DNA of 64,000 nt from positions 35,924 to 99,923 of the forward strand of contig NZ_JACHWZ010000020.1 of NCBI RefSeq assembly GCF_014191725.1. The letters are read 5' to 3'. A program made the translations under genes and the position numbers. Below are positions 46,842 to 56,420 of the stretch, one piece after another. Within the stretch, counting starts at the first letter, position 1. The number at the start of each line of letters is the position of its first letter. Origin of the DNA: Microbulbifer rhizosphaerae (lineage in GTDB: Bacteria > Pseudomonadota > Gammaproteobacteria > Pseudomonadales > Cellvibrionaceae). The notes under the pieces were generated by a model, which made no database searches, was not told the origin of the DNA, and saw nothing but the letters and a program-made list of their open reading frames with translations.

Positions 46842-47389
46842 GCTTCGGCCTCCTCTTGCACCGCCTGAACCGGTTGGCCGTAAAACTCCTGCGCCCACTG
46901 GGTTTTGGTTCTTTGACCGAAGTAGCGCAACTGCCGGAGCAGGCGCCCATAATCGAGCGGCTGGCCGACTTTGCTGTCAATCAAAGTCAGCACCGGGCGC
47001 AGAATGCGGCAGACCTCGGCCCGTTCATCGCAGGCGAGAAGGCGGCGCAAGCGGGCTTTGGCCTGATCACTTTCCCGATCATTGTCGTAGCAAGCCAGAA
47101 TGGCCTTGCCCAGCGTCAGACTGCCGTTGTGCCCGGCCTTGGATTTGGCTATGGCAGCGGCAGTGGTCACGAAAGGCAGACGCTCATACTCCTTTTCCAG
47201 ATCCACTCCCAGGGAACCCAGCAGCTCCCAACTCTGGTACTCGGTGGCAGGATTGTCGGCGCGACGCAAACGAGCGGCCATCCCTTTATCCTTCTTGCAA
47301 CGGTCTATCACCGCATCCACAAAGCGCTGTTCACGGCTGCTAGGGTTGCCGGCATCCACAGGCTGCTGTTCAACTTGCATGGTTCTCAA
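46838..47389 (-). CDS. cse2: Cascade small subunit Cse2 (CasB)
   Basis: 183 residues, all-helical and basic (RLRRADNPATEYQSWELL, KARLRRLLACDERAE). Position between cas8e and cas6e and the helical pattern identify the type I-E small subunit, which forms a dimer holding the displaced DNA strand. The start overlaps the cas8e stop by 4 bp. Confidence 0.9.
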   Translation of the reverse strand: MRTMQVEQQPVDAGNPSSREQRFVDAVIDRCKKDKGMAARLRRADNPATEYQSWELLGSLGVDLEKEYERLPFVTTAAAIAKSKAGHNGSLTLGKAILACYDNDRESDQAKARLRRLLACDERAEVCRILRPVLTLIDSKVGQPLDYGRLLRQLRYFGQRTKTQWAQEFYGQPVQAVQEEAEA

Positions 47390-48981
47390 ACCTCCTGGTT
47401 CAAATATTTGCTGTTATTGGGCCGGCACTTGGCCCAGGCATCCAGTTGCCGCGCGGTCTCGCGGGGGCAGAATTTGTCGTAGGCTTGCTGGATATAATCC
47501 GCAAAGCGTTGACGTAATTTTCTACGCTGCACACCAGCCTCATCGGTCTGATCGCAGTGATCAACCAGGTTCTGAAACTCCCGCTCGCAGAGTTGCCAGA
47601 ATAGATGCTTAGCTTGTGATGCCGCCTTTCCAGCATGAGTGTTTTCTTTCTTCTTCCCGTTATCCGCTTTCAGCGATTTAAAGTACGAAAAGACCTTACT
47701 CCAAAGAATATTGGAAAGAGACTCAAGATCGGACATTTCCCTCTTAAGTTGATCAATCCATGGCTTACCCAGTGCCGCTCCATGCAACCAGACTATTGAC
47801 TCGACGAAATCGTCACTCTGCTTAACAGACTGATCGCCTGAGTTCACACTGACCTTCAAGCCGCCGGCCCAAACAGCAAACTGCAGAAAATGCTCCCGCC
47901 CTCTTTCAATGCCTATTCTTAAGGCGAGGCAGTCAAATCCTTGCGTTTTATTTCCGTCAATAAAAGACAGAAGCCCTTCAAGTTCACGCCAAGGCCTCTT
48001 TTCTGGATCAACATACTTTGTTTTTATGTCGCTTCCTGACCGATCTAGAATCAAACCAGATTCAAACCAACCATTCTTTGTGCTCGGATAATTGAGCCCG
48101 TCCATGTAATAGATGCCATTCCCAGCCAGTAGTGAAAAGCGACTCATAGCAACCAAAGTTGCCATGTATGAACTCTTGTACTGATTTGCAATCTCGCAAC
48201 CTTCCGATGATGGCAACTCCTCCCAAATCGGCTTACCAATACCTTGCGGCCAAACCGCTGCCTTTCTCACATCACTTTCAGTTAAGGTATTTATCCAAAT
48301 GTCTGACAAAATCGATCCAGTTAATAAAAAACTATGCAAGTAGCCAGTCCAACCACCCATACTAGGCCCAGCCGGTGCACTGTAGCGATTTCCCATTAGC
48401 TTCCCATGAAGAGAATCCATATCCCCCTCTACTCGTTTTCCTCCAAATGCGAAATTCATTATTGATACGACGAAAATAGCCTTGTCAGCATCTGAAAGAT
48501 TTCTCTCGACCAGGGTATGGGAAAGAACCGTATTATTTGAGCTTGGTAAATCTGGATAAAACCCCGCACCAAGGCTCTTTGGCTCCCCATTCAGTTCTGC
48601 TTCTTTTTTCTTTGCGCCGGAGGTAGCCGAGTTAACTTTCAACTCAGTTCGCTTTTCTATCAAATCAGCTACCTTTGGCATCTGCAAGAACGGCTTTTCG
48701 CCATACAGATAAAAGCGTTCATGCCATTCATCCAGATAAGCCAAACAACGCTCGGCCAGTCTTTGTACGCCTAGCGCCCTCCACTCTACCTCGTCTTCTG
48801 GTGTAGACGCCGCCTGGGCGATGGCCAACAGCAGCTTGAGCAAGGCGATTTTCTGCACCGGGTTACCGCCCAGGCTACGATACTCGGGATTACTGAATAT
48901 CAACCGCAGACTGACGCGGCCGTGGTCGACCACCGGTATCCAGGGTTCGTCAATCAGGTTGAAACGGTTTTCCATAGTCAT
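47386..48981 (-). CDS. cas8e: Cascade large subunit Cas8e (Cse1/CasA)
   Basis: 531 residues. It opens NRFNLIDEPWIPV, the conserved start of the Cse1 family, followed by the typical RLAERCLAYLDEWHERFYLYG and KPFLQMP region. It recognises the PAM and recruits Cas3. The start lies 4 bp after the cas3 stop. Confidence 0.95.
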   Translation of the reverse strand: MTMENRFNLIDEPWIPVVDHGRVSLRLIFSNPEYRSLGGNPVQKIALLKLLLAIAQAASTPEDEVEWRALGVQRLAERCLAYLDEWHERFYLYGEKPFLQMPKVADLIEKRTELKVNSATSGAKKKEAELNGEPKSLGAGFYPDLPSSNNTVLSHTLVERNLSDADKAIFVVSIMNFAFGGKRVEGDMDSLHGKLMGNRYSAPAGPSMGGWTGYLHSFLLTGSILSDIWINTLTESDVRKAAVWPQGIGKPIWEELPSSEGCEIANQYKSSYMATLVAMSRFSLLAGNGIYYMDGLNYPSTKNGWFESGLILDRSGSDIKTKYVDPEKRPWRELEGLLSFIDGNKTQGFDCLALRIGIERGREHFLQFAVWAGGLKVSVNSGDQSVKQSDDFVESIVWLHGAALGKPWIDQLKREMSDLESLSNILWSKVFSYFKSLKADNGKKKENTHAGKAASQAKHLFWQLCEREFQNLVDHCDQTDEAGVQRRKLRQRFADYIQQAYDKFCPRETARQLDAWAKCRPNNSKYLNQEV

Positions 48982-48985
48982 TTTC

Positions 48986-51670
48986 CTAGTCTTTGATGAC
49001 CCGGTAACCTAGGTTACCGCGGTACTCCAGGGTATGGGTATCGTGAATATCAACGTGCTCTATGCCTCGCAGGCAGTCGGTTTTATCCACCAGCGCCACG
49101 CGCAGCACACTCTCGTCATCTGGCCAGTCCGGGTTGCCCAGATAGAAGCAGTGATGCAAACCAAAACGCTTTAGCGTATCCATCGGCGAAGGCTTGGGAG
49201 CATCCTGAATCCGTACCGACACCACCTGTCGCATCAGCGTTGCACTGCGTTTTCGCCATTGTTTCTTGCTCAGGCTGTCCCTCCGCAACGGTAATTCCAC
49301 TTTTTCCCCATTGAGCAATGTCAGGGTTGCGGTATTCCCTTCGCGGTTTCTGGAAATGGCACGCAACATCAAAACCTCGTAGTTTTCCGCCTCGCTGTAA
49401 CGGGTTTGTGCCTTGCTTTCCGGCAGGGTATTTCCCCCTTCTGCCAGCGTCACTCTGGCCAGTTGGCGCATGGCATCGCGCCCTGCGCGGCGAGAAGTGC
49501 CTTCTTCCAGTTCGGACAGCCAGCGGCTCATCGCCCCCTGTTCCTTACGACTGCCATAGGAGCGTTCGATCAGACCACGGATATCATCCGGCAGATTGAC
49601 ATACGCCACACCTTGCCAGACCTCCAGGCTGCGACACAGTACATAAGGGCTGTAGACAAAGGCGCTGGGGCCAAAATGCTTTTGCGGTGCTTCGATGGCC
49701 TCATCCAGATTCGGGGCCAATAACCAGGCTTCCGACTCCGCCTTGTCACAGCGAGGGGTATCGTTGTGGCGCCACAGGCGACCCAGGCGTTGCAGCAGCA
49801 TGTCGGTCGGTGCGAAACGGGAAACCATAAAGTCGGCGTCGATATCCAAAGACTGCTCCAGCACCTGGGTACCCACCAGAACCCGGCCCTGCTGATGACG
49901 CTTGTCCCAGCCGGCCTTGCCGTAGAGATTGACCCATTTTTCTTCGATGCGCTGGCGATCATCTGCGGTAAAACGCGAATGCAGCAGGCCACAGGCAACG
50001 CCAAGTTCCGCGGCACGGGCAGCCAAATCTAGATACCGCTGTTGCGCCTCCTTCACGGTATTTTCAATCCACAATACCTGCTGCCCCTGTTCGGCCCGCA
50101 GCAACGCCTGCTCCACGGCCAGCGATTCATCTGCGCGCAGGAAAATCCTAACCTTGCGGATTTCACCGGCAGGTACACTGACCTCATGCGCGGTTTCACC
50201 GCCATGGCCGGGGCTGGCAGTAATCAACGGATAAGCCATTGCGGTTGTTTGGCGACCCAGCAGTTGCTGGCGGCGTTCCTGACTGAGCGTCGCGCTGAGA
50301 ATGATCACCGTGCAGCGCAACTCCCTCAGCAGCTTCACAAGGGCATCGAGCAAGGTGCCGGTATAAGCGTCATAGGTATGCACTTCGTCGAGAATCACCA
50401 CCTTGCCCGCCAGCCCAAAGGCGCGGACAAAGCCGTGTTTGACATTCATGGCCGCCATCAGGGCCTGATCGATAGTGCCTACGGCAAAAGGTGCCAACAG
50501 TCCCCGCTTGGCCTGGTTGAACCAGGCACCGCCTGGGCGGCCTTCTTCCCCCAAGTCGGTATCAAACAGCCAAGCGTTGGCGTGCAGCAGCAAGGAGCGG
50601 TGTTGACAATCATCCGCCAGCACCTTTTCCAGAAAACCCTGAAAGCGCTCGAAAATCTTGTTGGAGGTCAACTGGGTTGGCAACGCAAAATAAATACCGC
50701 TTGCCTGCCCTGTCGATAGCATCTTGTAGGCCGCGTACAGAGAGGCCTCCGTTTTGCCCAGCCCCATGGGGGCTTCCAACACATAGACGCCCGGCATGGA
50801 AGCCTGTTCGATAAGAAGCGACTGGGCTTCTCTGGGTGAGAAGCCGAATACCTCTTCGAAGCCCAAACCTGTTCTGTAGCTGGCCGGAACAAAGCCCGCA
50901 TCATCCAGCGCCTTACCAATATTTTCCTCCCAGGGCACTTGCGGATCTTCAAAATACTGGCCAGAGCCAATCCAGTCCGCCACCGAGGTCAGACCGGCCA
51001 GCAGCCGGGCTTGCGCAACGGATTCCACTTGAGGCCATGATTCCCCCAAAGCCTCCTGCAGTGCCTGCACCAGCTTTTCCCGCTCTGCTTGCCAAGCCTT
51101 TCCCCCAAACTTGTCGTCGGTAGCCCGAAGACCGGCTACATTGGGCGAAAAACCATGATGTTGACCAAGAATTTCCGGCACGTATTCTGGCGCTCCCAGC
51201 AATTTGGCCGTCAGCTGGCTAACGCCGGCATGCCCACCCCATTCTCGTTCCAAGTCAGGGGTAAACCCTGGAATCAACTCTTCTGAACAGGCCCGCATTA
51301 TCTTGTTGTAGAAAGTCGGGCTGACCTTCCCGGTGTCGTGCCCTCCAGCGGCCATTGGTGCCCCCGCCGGGAAAAGGCTTTGGAGCATTTTGGGAAAACG
51401 GCGAATCAACTCCCTGGCAACTTCCCCCACAATCTGACAATGATTGAAAACAGACCGCCCCTTTACAGTCTCTCCGCGACTGTTGAGAAATGTCTTGGCC
51501 GGGCATAACCTGAATTGACGTACAGGAATGGGCACCCCCGGGCTCCGTTTTTTAACACTCAGCACTCCGGCAACCTCTCCCCACCAATAGCGATAACACT
51601 CATGGTTAAAACTCCCCTCTTTCTGTCCCGGACTATCGATTAACCCGCTCTCGGAGGCAATTCTGTTCAA
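48986..51670 (-). CDS. cas3: CRISPR helicase-nuclease Cas3
   Basis: 894 residues. The HD nuclease domain is N-terminal (about 60-260): H in VFNHCQIVGEV, HD in GGHDTGK, and HH in GQHHGFSP. The SF2 helicase follows: EAPMGLGKTEA (motif I, about 305), DEVHTYD (motif II), SATLS (motif III), and QRLGRLWRH (motif VI, about 635). It unwinds and degrades the target strand after Cascade binding. It lies 53 bp downstream of the WYL regulator gene in the same direction. Confidence 0.96.
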   Translation of the reverse strand: MNRIASESGLIDSPGQKEGSFNHECYRYWWGEVAGVLSVKKRSPGVPIPVRQFRLCPAKTFLNSRGETVKGRSVFNHCQIVGEVARELIRRFPKMLQSLFPAGAPMAAGGHDTGKVSPTFYNKIMRACSEELIPGFTPDLEREWGGHAGVSQLTAKLLGAPEYVPEILGQHHGFSPNVAGLRATDDKFGGKAWQAEREKLVQALQEALGESWPQVESVAQARLLAGLTSVADWIGSGQYFEDPQVPWEENIGKALDDAGFVPASYRTGLGFEEVFGFSPREAQSLLIEQASMPGVYVLEAPMGLGKTEASLYAAYKMLSTGQASGIYFALPTQLTSNKIFERFQGFLEKVLADDCQHRSLLLHANAWLFDTDLGEEGRPGGAWFNQAKRGLLAPFAVGTIDQALMAAMNVKHGFVRAFGLAGKVVILDEVHTYDAYTGTLLDALVKLLRELRCTVIILSATLSQERRQQLLGRQTTAMAYPLITASPGHGGETAHEVSVPAGEIRKVRIFLRADESLAVEQALLRAEQGQQVLWIENTVKEAQQRYLDLAARAAELGVACGLLHSRFTADDRQRIEEKWVNLYGKAGWDKRHQQGRVLVGTQVLEQSLDIDADFMVSRFAPTDMLLQRLGRLWRHNDTPRCDKAESEAWLLAPNLDEAIEAPQKHFGPSAFVYSPYVLCRSLEVWQGVAYVNLPDDIRGLIERSYGSRKEQGAMSRWLSELEEGTSRRAGRDAMRQLARVTLAEGGNTLPESKAQTRYSEAENYEVLMLRAISRNREGNTATLTLLNGEKVELPLRRDSLSKKQWRKRSATLMRQVVSVRIQDAPKPSPMDTLKRFGLHHCFYLGNPDWPDDESVLRVALVDKTDCLRGIEHVDIHDTHTLEYRGNLGYRVIKD

Positions 51671-51722
51671 ATCTACAGGTCAACCCATTTGACATTCCTA
51701 TCCGCTACTCCCCCGGTTCCCG

Positions 51723-52559
51723 CTAAAAAAGCCACTCCTTAACGTCCTCGTAGTTGACAAGTACCAACTGCTGCGCCTCCGGCCTCCCGTCCAGCATCTT
51801 GGTATTTACCTGCATCTCCTTGAGCAGGTAGCTGGCCAGGGCGGCGCGGGTTTGCAGGCGGAGCTGGCCGCCCTCCATGTTGTAGTCGTGTTCCAGTACG
51901 GCTTTCTGTTCGGCGGAGAGGCGCAGGTCCGGTTGCAGGATGAGGGTGATTTGTGTGTTCCAGGCGGTGTCGCCTTTGGCGCTGCGGGGGGACTTGTCGA
52001 GCAGTTCCGGCTCGCCGTGGAACCGGCTTAGGACGAAATCCCGATATTGCTGATTCTTTTCACACCAGGCGCGCAGGTGCCAGCGCAGGCCGGTGTTGAC
52101 GAAGGTGTGGGGGGCTATGATGCGGCCCTCCCGGTCCGGATTGGCGATGGAGCCGTAGTCCACTTCCACCCTGCGCTGTTCGCGGATGGCTTTGACCAGT
52201 GGGCGCATCAGTTGTGGGGTGACGTTGCGAGCGGGGTGCCGGAGCACCAGGTTGGGCAGTTGGCAGGAGGGGCGGGTGGGCAGCGAGCGGGCGCTGAGGC
52301 CGGCCATCCAGTTGAGGTACTCGGCCACGTCGGTGCCGATATAGTGGCGCTGGAAGTCCGGGCTCGGAACATTCGCTTTGTCGCTGTGGCGGTATTCGAG
52401 GAGGTTGTGCGGGTGGGCTTCGCGGTAGCGGTTGATCTCGCTGCTGGCGTATGGACGGCTGATGCCGAAGAACTCGCACAGATGGGTGGTGGTGAGGCGC
52501 CCTTCCCAGTAGGCGATAAGTTCGATCAGCCAGAAGCGGCGCTGTTGGATTTCGTCCAT
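51723..52559 (-). CDS. WYL-domain transcriptional regulator
   Basis: 278 residues from the ATG at 52559 (MDEIQQRRFWLIELI). N-terminal winged HTH (about 15-65; FFGISRPYASSEINRYRE), central WYL-type barrel (about 120-205; REQRRVEVDYGSI, IAPHTFVNTGLRWHLRAWC, FVLSRF), and a C-terminal WCX-like extension. The overall plan matches the BrxR/CapW-type regulators that control phage-defence operons. It is the first gene of the minus-strand cas block and so likely controls cas expression. Confidence 0.85.
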   Translation of the reverse strand: MDEIQQRRFWLIELIAYWEGRLTTTHLCEFFGISRPYASSEINRYREAHPHNLLEYRHSDKANVPSPDFQRHYIGTDVAEYLNWMAGLSARSLPTRPSCQLPNLVLRHPARNVTPQLMRPLVKAIREQRRVEVDYGSIANPDREGRIIAPHTFVNTGLRWHLRAWCEKNQQYRDFVLSRFHGEPELLDKSPRSAKGDTAWNTQITLILQPDLRLSAEQKAVLEHDYNMEGGQLRLQTRAALASYLLKEMQVNTKMLDGRPEAQQLVLVNYEDVKEWLF

Positions 52560-53065
52560 GATTGGCCGGTGCCCGCGCAGAACAGCCGGGAAGGCGTGAG
52601 CTGCTTTGTTATTGTTTGTGACTTCCTTCTCGGTTTGAACCTTTTTACGCCAGCGGGTCCGGGAGGTCAACTGGTAGTGGGGGTTGTTGCTTTGCCGGTG
52701 TCTTCGACTGGAGGGGAAGCAGGTGTTTCGTGCGGCGCTTTTCTTGCGAGTCGGGGATAAGAATCAGGATTTACCAGGATGGCCTGTGCTGGGGGCCCTC
52801 TCCCCCGGCCCCTCTCCCCGAGGGGAGAGGGGAGAGGGGAGCTGAGGCTGCCGCCACCGGCTCCGACAGGCCAACTGCCAGCAAGGGATTGTTGCTTTCC
52901 TGGTCTCTTCGACTGGGGGAAGTTGCTCTTTCGTGTGGGGCTTTCGCTCATACCGGAATATGGCAATCGAGTCCGCCGTTAAGCTCCAACTGCCAAGAAG
53001 GCTGGACAGCCGGCAACAGCGGCGGTACAAACGATAGGTCGCCGCCACTCAGCAGGATTCCGAAC
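52560..53065. other. Intergenic region with diverged direct repeats and a palindrome
   Basis: Two similar segments of about 85 bp, near 52681-52770 and 52886-52970 (both with TTGTTGCTTT, TCTTCGACTGG and TTTCGTG), flank a CCCCTCTCCCCGAGGGGAGAG palindrome at 52796-52840. The region separates the cas block from the next gene and may hold the WYL promoter. No gene is supported. Confidence 0.5.
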
Positions 53066-53329
53066 ATGAAACTGACCCCGGAGCTGATCGAAGAGCTGGA
53101 AGTCCTCACCCTGTTCAACCTCAACACCACCCAGGAAGGTATCAAGGTGCACTCCACCGCCGCGTCCGGTGCCATCGCGGCCACCCGGCGCCTGCACGAC
53201 AAGGGCCTGATCACCCAGGCCGACGGCGGCTATCTCACCGGTCTGGGCCACGACGCCGCCGAGCACGCCCAAACGCTCATAACCATTCTCACCACCGAGC
53301 CGACCGCCGCCGGTCCGGAGCCGCGCTAG
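53066..53329 (+). CDS. TIGR02647 family protein
   Basis: 87 residues from the ATG at 53066 (MKLTPELIEELEVLTLFNL). The small helical pattern with GIKVHSTAASGAIAATRRLHDKG and LITQADGGYLT matches the TIGR02647 family of short gammaproteobacterial proteins with a winged-helix-like shape; its role is unknown. Confidence 0.8.
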   Translation: MKLTPELIEELEVLTLFNLNTTQEGIKVHSTAASGAIAATRRLHDKGLITQADGGYLTGLGHDAAEHAQTLITILTTEPTAAGPEPR

Positions 53330-53601
53330 CGGTGCGAGCGGTTTGTGCCCCGCCCGGACGGTCCGGCGCTTTTGGCTCCCGGTCATCCGGCTGGTACATC
53401 GCGGCCGCGCGCTCATCAGCTTCCTGAGCCCCCCCGAGCGCGGGAAGGCGCTCCCATGTGCTCCAATAGGCTCTCACCGCAAGGTGTAGTCGGCGCGGTC
53501 GCCTTTCCGGGCGGCTCCTGCCTAGTCCACCTTTCCCATACCGGTAGAAGCGCTGATCCTCCCGCAGCACAGGTCCGGTCTTCGACTTCCCGCAAGGCCG
53601 C

Positions 53602-55053
53602 TCAGTGCAAGCAGCACTTTTTGTGCTTCCTGCCACTGCCACATGGGCAGGGATCATTGCGACCCACCTTGGGTGCCGCGACGGCGGGCTCGCGGGCGGG
53701 TAGCGGTGCCTGCGCGCTGCGCCGGGCCAGCCAATAGGCGTGCAGGGTGCACGCGGCGGCTTCGACACTGCCGGCCAGCCGGCGCTGGAACCCGCGGTCC
53801 TGGTCTGGGAGATTCTGGAAATTCTCCGGGCTGGAGAAGGCCGTGATTATGCCCAGCTCATCCTGTTCCGCCTGCGGCAGCTTTTGCCACGCGGATGCCG
53901 AGATCGCCAGTGCGCGCGTATAGCCGGCACACCAGTCCTCCACTAAATAGCGACCCCGCGCCTCCACCTCCACTGGCAGGAAGATAGCGCGGTAGTCGTC
54001 GGGGCGCTCCATCAGCGTATCCGCGATATGGTTCCTATGCCTGAGCAGCAGCGCCAGAAAGCGCCGCATATCACCGCCAGACTCCCACTCCGGTTCCAGG
54101 CCGGCGCCGCCCCAGAGTAGTGGAAACCAACGGCTGGGCACCACCGCCTCGGGGCCGGAGACGATGGCGGTGAGAAAGCCGTCCAGCTCGCTGATACTGG
54201 CAACGGATTTGCTGTTGCCGTAGTGACGCAGCATACGCGCGAGAAAATCCAGCTCCTCCGCGCAGAGGGCGTCGGAATCCGGCATTTGCGTGGAGCCGGG
54301 ATCATCTTCGCCGCCGCTGACATCACCGTGAGCACTCACAGTGCAGTCCGCTTCACCCTCGACTCCACCGTAGGGGTTGGGATAATCGCCCCGGGGCGTA
54401 CCGGGAAAATCCGCCGTGGCCAGACCGCGGGTGAAGCGGTAAAGGCCATCCGCCAGAAAGCGCGGAACCGGATAAAAGGTTTCCTGAACGCCTTCGGGGT
54501 TTTTCGCGCGCTTGAACATCTGGTTGATATGCATCCCCAGGCCACAAGCCTCCTCCCGATCGAAACGGTCGATACCGTACTGCTCGAAGGACTCTTTGGC
54601 CCACTGCTCCGCATCGGTTACATGGCCGTTGACACTGAGATCCGTATTCCGGTAGCAGTGCACTTTCAGCGGGCTGTGCAGAAACTTTTCGAATACCTTA
54701 CGTGCCTGCGCCTTTTCGATAAAACCGCTCTCGCGCATATGATGTACCAGTTGTTCCGACCAGTGCTTTTCCAGTGCGGCCCAAAACTCTTTTAGCGAGG
54801 CGCGCCCCTCAAAAGGTATCAGAATCGTATAGCGGCTGTGGGCCTCCACCGCGATGGCGGTGTAGAGACCGGAGCCGGGTTTGTTTTCGATCACATGGCA
54901 CTGCCAGCTTACCGTCTTGCTATCGGTCACCAGCGGCTGGGTGCCGATACGCTTGCCATCCGGGCTGGGCATGCGCGGAATCTCGCGGCCCAGCCACTTC
55001 TCCAGGGCTTTGGTTGCGGAAATCACTACGGTGAGGGGTTGCTCTGAACTCAA
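53602..55053 (-). CDS. UPF0149/SEC-C domain protein
   Basis: 483 residues from the TTG at 55053, chosen because TGGAGTGA lies just before it. ATGs at 55107 and 55122 lack a ribosome-binding site and would overlap the fic gene. The N-terminal domain (about 1-80; LTVVISATKALEKWLG, YTILIPFEGRASLKEF) looks like DUF6933. A central UPF0149/YecA-like domain (about 290-430; ELDGFLTAIVSGPEAV, WCAGYTRAL) and a C-terminal SEC-C zinc motif (NDPCPCGSGRKHKKCC) follow. It lies 31 bp downstream of fic in the same direction. Function unknown. Confidence 0.75.
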   Translation of the reverse strand: MSSEQPLTVVISATKALEKWLGREIPRMPSPDGKRIGTQPLVTDSKTVSWQCHVIENKPGSGLYTAIAVEAHSRYTILIPFEGRASLKEFWAALEKHWSEQLVHHMRESGFIEKAQARKVFEKFLHSPLKVHCYRNTDLSVNGHVTDAEQWAKESFEQYGIDRFDREEACGLGMHINQMFKRAKNPEGVQETFYPVPRFLADGLYRFTRGLATADFPGTPRGDYPNPYGGVEGEADCTVSAHGDVSGGEDDPGSTQMPDSDALCAEELDFLARMLRHYGNSKSVASISELDGFLTAIVSGPEAVVPSRWFPLLWGGAGLEPEWESGGDMRRFLALLLRHRNHIADTLMERPDDYRAIFLPVEVEARGRYLVEDWCAGYTRALAISASAWQKLPQAEQDELGIITAFSSPENFQNLPDQDRGFQRRLAGSVEAAACTLHAYWLARRSAQAPLPAREPAVAAPKVGRNDPCPCGSGRKHKKCCLH

Positions 55054-55084
55054 TGCGTCACTCCAGTCTGTACAATCATTCCGC

Positions 55085-55828
55085 TCAATTTCGGATGCCG
55101 AGCGCATGCCAGTAGGGGGCAAAACTCGCTTCCACCGCCTCCGCTATCAGCGCGGTGAAATCCGCGCGGTCTCCGGTGGCGTGCAGCTTGTCCAGCGCCT
55201 GGTAGTAGCGCAGCCGCTGCTCAACGGTGATCACGCAGGGTGGAAAGCCGGCTTTCATCAGTTCCAGGTTCATTAGCAGCCGCGATGTCCTGCCGTTGCC
55301 GTCCACGAACGGATGTATGCCGACAAATTCTGCGTGCACCCACGCAGCACGCTCGACCGGATGCAGAGACGCGGCCTGCTTCTGATGCCATCCGACGAAA
55401 TCGCGCATCCGCTCCGGAACCAATGTGTGGTCCGGCGGAATATGGTTGGCACCGGCGATGGTGACGTTGATATTGCGGTAGCGCCCGGCATTTTCGTCGT
55501 CGATATTTTTCAGAATCAGCTGGTGAATATTGCGGATCTGCCACTCGGAAAGTGGTTCGTTTTTCTGGATAACATCTTCCACATACAAGATGGCATCGCG
55601 GTGATTGATTGCCTCGAAATGCTCCCGCATGGACTTGCCGCCAACGGTGACACCTTCCAGTACCACCTTGGTTTCCATCAAAGTGAGCGTATTACCCTCT
55701 ATGGCATTGGAGTGATACGTCCAGCGCAGCACTAGATCATCGTGCAAGTTTCTGACCGCGGCCGACGGCAGGGGGCGATAGGTGTCCAGCTTTGCTTTTA
55801 ATTGATCCAGTTTATCGAACACAGACAT
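55085..55828 (-). CDS. Fic-family AMP transferase
   Basis: 247 residues. The active-site loop is HPFVDGNGRTSRLL (about 170-183), intact for the catalytic His and the metal/phosphate-binding residues. An N-terminal inhibitory helix motif SNAIEGN (about 38-44) matches the S/TxxxE(G/N) signature, making it a self-inhibited class II enzyme. It would transfer AMP to a target hydroxyl. GGAGGG precedes the ATG. Likely co-transcribed with the downstream SEC-C gene. Confidence 0.92.
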   Translation of the reverse strand: MSVFDKLDQLKAKLDTYRPLPSAAVRNLHDDLVLRWTYHSNAIEGNTLTLMETKVVLEGVTVGGKSMREHFEAINHRDAILYVEDVIQKNEPLSEWQIRNIHQLILKNIDDENAGRYRNINVTIAGANHIPPDHTLVPERMRDFVGWHQKQAASLHPVERAAWVHAEFVGIHPFVDGNGRTSRLLMNLELMKAGFPPCVITVEQRLRYYQALDKLHATGDRADFTALIAEAVEASFAPYWHALGIRN

Positions 55829-55921
55829 TTACCCTCCAATTGTCATTGCATTGAGCGTTTTTGTTATGATCCCCACCCGCTTACTTCTTTCGAGAGCCAG
55901 CCTCCCCAAAATACTTCCCGA

Positions 55922-56215
55922 TCAGGCCGCGTGTACGGAAATGGTCAACCCGAACGCCTTGAGTATCGCGCGCAGGGTGGAAAACTTGGGGTTGCCGCTG
56001 CTGGAAAGGGTGCGGTACAGGGTCTCGCGGGAGAGGCCGGTGCGCCGAGACAGTTCACTCATGCCGCCGATGGCGGTGGCGGCGTGGCGCAGGGCCATCA
56101 GCAGCACCTGCTCGTCCTCGTCCTCCATGGCGGCATCCAGGTAGGCGGCGATGTCCTCGGGGGTTTTTAGTTCGGTGGCCGGATCGTAGGGGACCGATTT
56201 TTGCAATTTATCCAT
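55922..56215 (-). CDS. Addiction-module antidote-type HTH protein (COG3636)
   Basis: 97 residues. It has PYDPATELKTPEDIAAYLDAA followed by an XRE-type HTH (GGMSELSRRTGLSRETLYR, STLRAILKAFGLT), the classic pattern of HigA-like antitoxins paired with a short RelE/HigB toxin. The toxin gene normally lies directly upstream; no such frame is seen in 56216-56700. It may be an orphan or may have lost its toxin. Confidence 0.82.
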   Translation of the reverse strand: MDKLQKSVPYDPATELKTPEDIAAYLDAAMEDEDEQVLLMALRHAATAIGGMSELSRRTGLSRETLYRTLSSSGNPKFSTLRAILKAFGLTISVHAA

Positions 56216-56420
56216 GCCAATAGTCTCTCCAGTAGCTTTTGGCTGCCTCTATATCCCCATTCGTCGTAGGGTATACGCCCCTGAAAGTCGCGATATTTGC
56301 GGATTTCCTTCTCGGGCAAGCTTATTATCCTTGCCGGCAATGTCAAGTCTAGGCTACAGGTGCCGAGGTCGGCAGTCAGAGACATCCAAGCTCATTGCGT
56401 TGAGCGCCTGATCCAATTTT

